From positions 1-42,808 of the forward strand of contig DGRT01000057.1 in the NCBI GenBank assembly GCA_002391105.1: 42,808 bases of DNA, in the 5' to 3' direction. Below the pieces are notes generated by a model. That model was not told where the DNA came from and searched no databases. It saw nothing but the letters and a program-made list of their open reading frames with translations. The position numbers and the translations under genes are program-made. The stretch's first letter is position 1, and each line of letters opens with the position of its first letter. The DNA is from Lachnospiraceae bacterium UBA4381 (GTDB lineage Bacteria > Bacillota > Clostridia > Lachnospirales > Lachnospiraceae). Below are positions 39,766-42,808 of this stretch, piece after piece.

Positions 39766-42700
39766 ATGAGTCTATGTAAATTACTCACTGAGATTATGAA
39801 TAATAAACAGAAGAAAAACAGGGCTATGGCAGGTGTTCTTGCTATAGGCCTTACGCTTGGAGCATTCGGAATAATGCCTGTAAGAGCATCTGTTCTGTCC
39901 GGTGACGAGGCAAGTGAGATTGCCGGATCATTTGCAGAAACAGGTAATGGTTATTCGGATTATCTTGCATCACATACAGATGCAGTTTATCCCGAAGAGG
40001 TTATAGAGATTCCGGGCTCCTCTTTTTCTGCCTACCTGGAAGGTAATAATGAGGTTCAGCCTGAGATTTATGAGAACTACGAAGGCTATGATCAGGATGC
40101 AGTACTTACTACAGAAAATGGTCTTATAGAATATGAATTTGAAGTAGAAAAGGAAGGTTTTTATGAGCTTGGTATAGAGTATTATCCTGTAGAGGGTAAG
40201 AACTCTGAGATTCAGAGAAGCTTTTTTCTGGACGGAGAGCTGCCCTATAGTGAGCTTGCGATAATTGAGTTCTCCCGTATATGGACAACTGATATTGCCA
40301 GAGACTCCTTTGCTGCAGGGGAAACCAGTATTAAATGGAATAAGGACAATCAGGGAAATGACATGAAGCCTACCTCAGTGGAGATTCCACAGTGGGTAAG
40401 CTCAAAGCTGTATGACAATAATGGTTATATCACTGAGCCTCTATGCTTCTACCTGACACCCGGAAAGCATACACTTACAATAAATTCCAGAAGAGAGCCC
40501 ATGCTTATCGGAAAGCTTATCTTTGAAAACAGCAGGAAGCTTGTAAGCTATGAGGAGCAGAAGGCAGAGTGGGATAAATCGGGTGCTTCTGATACAAGCG
40601 GAGTCAGTATATGTATAGAGGGAGAGGATGCTGTAAAAACCTCTTCGCAGATGCTGTATCCAAAGCAGGATCAGTCCTCTCCGGCACTTAGTCCTGCAAG
40701 TCCAAAGGAGCTGCTCAACAATACAATAGGTGGTCAGAGCTGGAGCAAATCCGGTCAGTGGATAGAATGGAGCTTTGAGGTTCCGGAGGATGGTTATTAC
40801 GAGATATCCCTGTTTGATAAGCAGAACTTCATGCGTGGTATCTACGTATCCAGAAAGATCTTTATAGATGGCGTTGTTCCATTTGAAGAGATGAACAGCT
40901 ATGGCTTCTATTATTCCTCCTCCTGGAGACTGGATACTCTTTCGGATGAAGGCGGAAATCCTTACAAGTTCTATCTTACAAAGGGTTCTCATACTATCCG
41001 TATGCAGGTGGTTCTGGGTGAATTTTCAGAGGTTATCGCTGATGTTCAGGATTCGGTAAGTAAGTTAAATGCTATCTATCGTAAGGTTATCAGAATAATC
41101 GGTGTATCTCCTGATACCTACCGCGATTATCAGATAGAGGCTTCTCTTCCGAATATAGTTGCTGATATGCATGATGTAAGAGATGAACTGGATGGAGCTA
41201 TAAACCAGCTCAGAAGTGCCGTTGGTCATACATCTGACAAAGAGACAGTTCTTATCACCATGAGAGATCAGCTTGATTATCTTATAGAGGATGTGGAGCA
41301 TTTTGTGCGTGTCATAAGCACCTACAAGACAAATGTACGTGCCTGCGGTACCTGGATAACTCAGGTTATCAGCCAGCCGCTTCAGATAGACAGACTCTTT
41401 ATCACCTCCTCAGCAAGTGATATAAAGATAGAGAATAATGGTGTGCTTAGTAATATAACCAATGAGATGAAGAGACTTGGATATTCCTTTACCATAGATT
41501 ACAACTCACTGGGTTCTACAGGCGAAGAGGATTCTGATAATCCGACCATCACATTATGGATAGGAACAGGACGTGATCAGGCAAATGTTATCAGAGCCCT
41601 GATAGATGAATCCTTTACCAGTGAATATGGTATCAATGTCAATGTTCAGCTTGTTGATATGAATACACTTCTTCGTGCTGAGCTGGCAGGAGAAGGCCCT
41701 GATGTTGCCATTCAGGTTGCAAATACAAATGGTATAGCGGGTGCGGTTCTGAATACAGGTAACGATACTCCTGTAAATTATGGACTTAGAAATGCAGTTC
41801 TCGATCTGAGCCAGTTTGAGGATGTGGAGGAGGTTAAGTCGAGATTCTATCCAAGTGCTTATGAGGCATTTACATTTGACGGCTCTCTGTATGCACTTCC
41901 GGAAACACAGACCTTCCCGGTAATGTTCTATCGTAAGGATATCCTTGCAGAGCTTGGAATAGAGGTTCCGAATACCTGGGACGATGTAAAGGTAATAATG
42001 TCAATCCTTTCCAAGAACCAGATGGAATTCGGTATGCTTCCAAGTGAACAGATATATGCAATGCTTCTGTATCAGAATGGAGGAGAGTATTACAACGAGG
42101 GTGGTATATCCTCAGCTCTTGATTCGGATATAGCTGTAAATACCTTTAAGCAGTATTGTGAATACTATACAGATTATGGACTGGACAAGACTACCTCGGT
42201 GGAAGAAAGATTCCGTACAGGCGAGTGTCCGATCATAATCGGTGACTATACTATATACAACAACCTTGAGGTTTCTGCGCCTGATATCGCAGGACTTTGG
42301 GACTTTACCATGGTTCCGGGAACTGTCAAGGAGGATGGAAGTGTGGATCATTCCGTAGGATGTACCGGACTTGCCAGCATGATCATGTCAGATACCGAGT
42401 ATCCAGAGGAATGCTGGGAGTTCCTGAAGTGGTGGACAAGTGCAGATGTCCAGACACTTTATGATAGAGAGATGGAAAGTCTGATGGGTTCGGCAGCCAG
42501 AGTTGCTACAGCCAATATAGATGCTTTTGAGAGAATGCCCTGGCCAGTTGATACCTACGAGAATCTCAGCAAGGCATTTACCTGGGTAGATGGTATTCCG
42601 CAGGTTCCGGGTGGATATTATTCCTGGAGAAATGTAAATAATGCCTTCTATACAGTAACTACAGAAACAGACACAGCCTCTCCGAGAGAAGAGCTGATGG

Positions 42701-42774
42701 ATAAGGTTCTGTATATAAATGATGAGATAAGATATAAAAGAATAGAATTTGGACTTCCGGTTGAGGAAGAATAA
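39766..42774 (+). CDS. ABC sugar solute-binding protein fused to two carbohydrate-binding-like modules
   Basis: 1002 residues with GGAGGG upstream. A signal peptide (about 1-42) ends VRASV, with no lipobox Cys visible. Two beta-sandwich modules follow (about 75-275 and 298-430), each with the CBM-like pattern GLIEYEFEVEKEGFYELGIEYYP / QWIEWSFEVPEDGYYEISL and a PGKHTLTI / KGSHTIRM strand (sequences split by domain). A helical connector spans about 435-570. From about 588 on is a family 1 solute-binding fold: TITLWIGTGR, GPDVAIQVA, YALPETQTFPVMFYRKDILAELGIEVPNTWDD (broken by normal loops), and WEFLKWWTS. It would capture oligosaccharides for an ABC importer whose permease genes are probably downstream. 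Confidence 0.88.
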   Translation: MSLCKLLTEIMNNKQKKNRAMAGVLAIGLTLGAFGIMPVRASVLSGDEASEIAGSFAETGNGYSDYLASHTDAVYPEEVIEIPGSSFSAYLEGNNEVQPEIYENYEGYDQDAVLTTENGLIEYEFEVEKEGFYELGIEYYPVEGKNSEIQRSFFLDGELPYSELAIIEFSRIWTTDIARDSFAAGETSIKWNKDNQGNDMKPTSVEIPQWVSSKLYDNNGYITEPLCFYLTPGKHTLTINSRREPMLIGKLIFENSRKLVSYEEQKAEWDKSGASDTSGVSICIEGEDAVKTSSQMLYPKQDQSSPALSPASPKELLNNTIGGQSWSKSGQWIEWSFEVPEDGYYEISLFDKQNFMRGIYVSRKIFIDGVVPFEEMNSYGFYYSSSWRLDTLSDEGGNPYKFYLTKGSHTIRMQVVLGEFSEVIADVQDSVSKLNAIYRKVIRIIGVSPDTYRDYQIEASLPNIVADMHDVRDELDGAINQLRSAVGHTSDKETVLITMRDQLDYLIEDVEHFVRVISTYKTNVRACGTWITQVISQPLQIDRLFITSSASDIKIENNGVLSNITNEMKRLGYSFTIDYNSLGSTGEEDSDNPTITLWIGTGRDQANVIRALIDESFTSEYGINVNVQLVDMNTLLRAELAGEGPDVAIQVANTNGIAGAVLNTGNDTPVNYGLRNAVLDLSQFEDVEEVKSRFYPSAYEAFTFDGSLYALPETQTFPVMFYRKDILAELGIEVPNTWDDVKVIMSILSKNQMEFGMLPSEQIYAMLLYQNGGEYYNEGGISSALDSDIAVNTFKQYCEYYTDYGLDKTTSVEERFRTGECPIIIGDYTIYNNLEVSAPDIAGLWDFTMVPGTVKEDGSVDHSVGCTGLASMIMSDTEYPEECWEFLKWWTSADVQTLYDREMESLMGSAARVATANIDAFERMPWPVDTYENLSKAFTWVDGIPQVPGGYYSWRNVNNAFYTVTTETDTASPREELMDKVLYINDEIRYKRIEFGLPVEEE

Positions 42775-42797
42775 TGCCGGAAAGGAGGTGGACACTC

Positions 42798-42808
42798 TTG
42801 GGAAAAGC
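42798..42808 (+). CDS. Start of the next gene (TTG start, cut by window end)
   Basis: AAGGAGG (42782-42788) lies at proper spacing before TTG (42798), reading LGK before the window ends. The position right after a solute-binding protein suggests an ABC permease or related transport gene, but only three codons are visible. Confidence 0.4.

Overview
The window looks like a chromosomal segment of a low-to-moderate GC, Gram-positive anaerobe of the Lachnospiraceae (Butyrivibrio / Pseudobutyrivibrio / Roseburia type). This assignment is inferred from gene content: Gram-positive lipoproteins, type IV pilus genes of clostridial type, YesL/YfhO-like membrane proteins, GGDEF and hybrid-kinase signalling, and many plant-polysaccharide enzymes (GH26, GH113, GH130, GH5, GH43, CE4). 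No rRNA or tRNA gene was seen.

Layout. 1-1632 is the 3' part of clpB. 1.86-9.24 kb is a type IV pilus cluster: a pilin-like small protein, a prepilin-peptidase N-domain without its catalytic half, PilC, a PilM-PilN fusion, PilO, PilB, and a separately promoted major pilin. 9.24-11.85 kb is an accessory island. It holds an inverted, promoterless second pilin C-terminal cassette, a HipA-type kinase with its HTH partner, an internally deleted tyrosine recombinase, and a third copy of a 48-50 bp pilin segment. 12.0-13.2 kb is fucO. 13.4-18.1 kb is a doubled YfhO-like membrane protein. 18.3-19.1 kb (minus) is a YkuD lipoprotein. 19.4-22.9 kb is an HTH regulator, a GH25 protein and a secreted GH26 mannanase. 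23.1-25.0 kb (minus) is a GH43 enzyme, followed by an acidic lipoprotein. 27.2-32.5 kb is a signalling operon: REC-GGDEF-degenerate GGDEF-REC, a hybrid histidine kinase, and a second kinase cut off at its H-box. The second kinase is joined to the tail of a degV gene, which marks a deletion junction. 33.2-42.8 kb is a mannan/glucan utilisation cluster: GH113, GH130, GH5, a LacI regulator, a cytoplasmic CE4 deacetylase, YesL (DUF624), a large CBM-like/ABC solute-binding fusion, and the first codons of another gene.

How the parts fit. The secreted GH26 and GH5 would cut mannan and glucan outside. The solute-binding protein would capture oligosaccharides, and GH113, CE4, GH130 and GH43 would finish them inside. 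FucO would handle lactaldehyde from deoxy-sugar breakdown. This is inference from family knowledge and gene order.

The most interesting structure is at 8.75-9.65 kb and 11.80-11.84 kb. The expressed pilin and an oppositely oriented silent cassette share a nearly perfect 50 bp inverted repeat, in the same reading frame. A symmetrical terminator lies between their stop codons. Inversion at the repeat would replace the pilin C-terminal domain in frame. This resembles a one-step pilin shufflon or a pilE/pilS-like variation locus, with a (now broken) tyrosine recombinase beside it. It is a hypothesis from sequence only.
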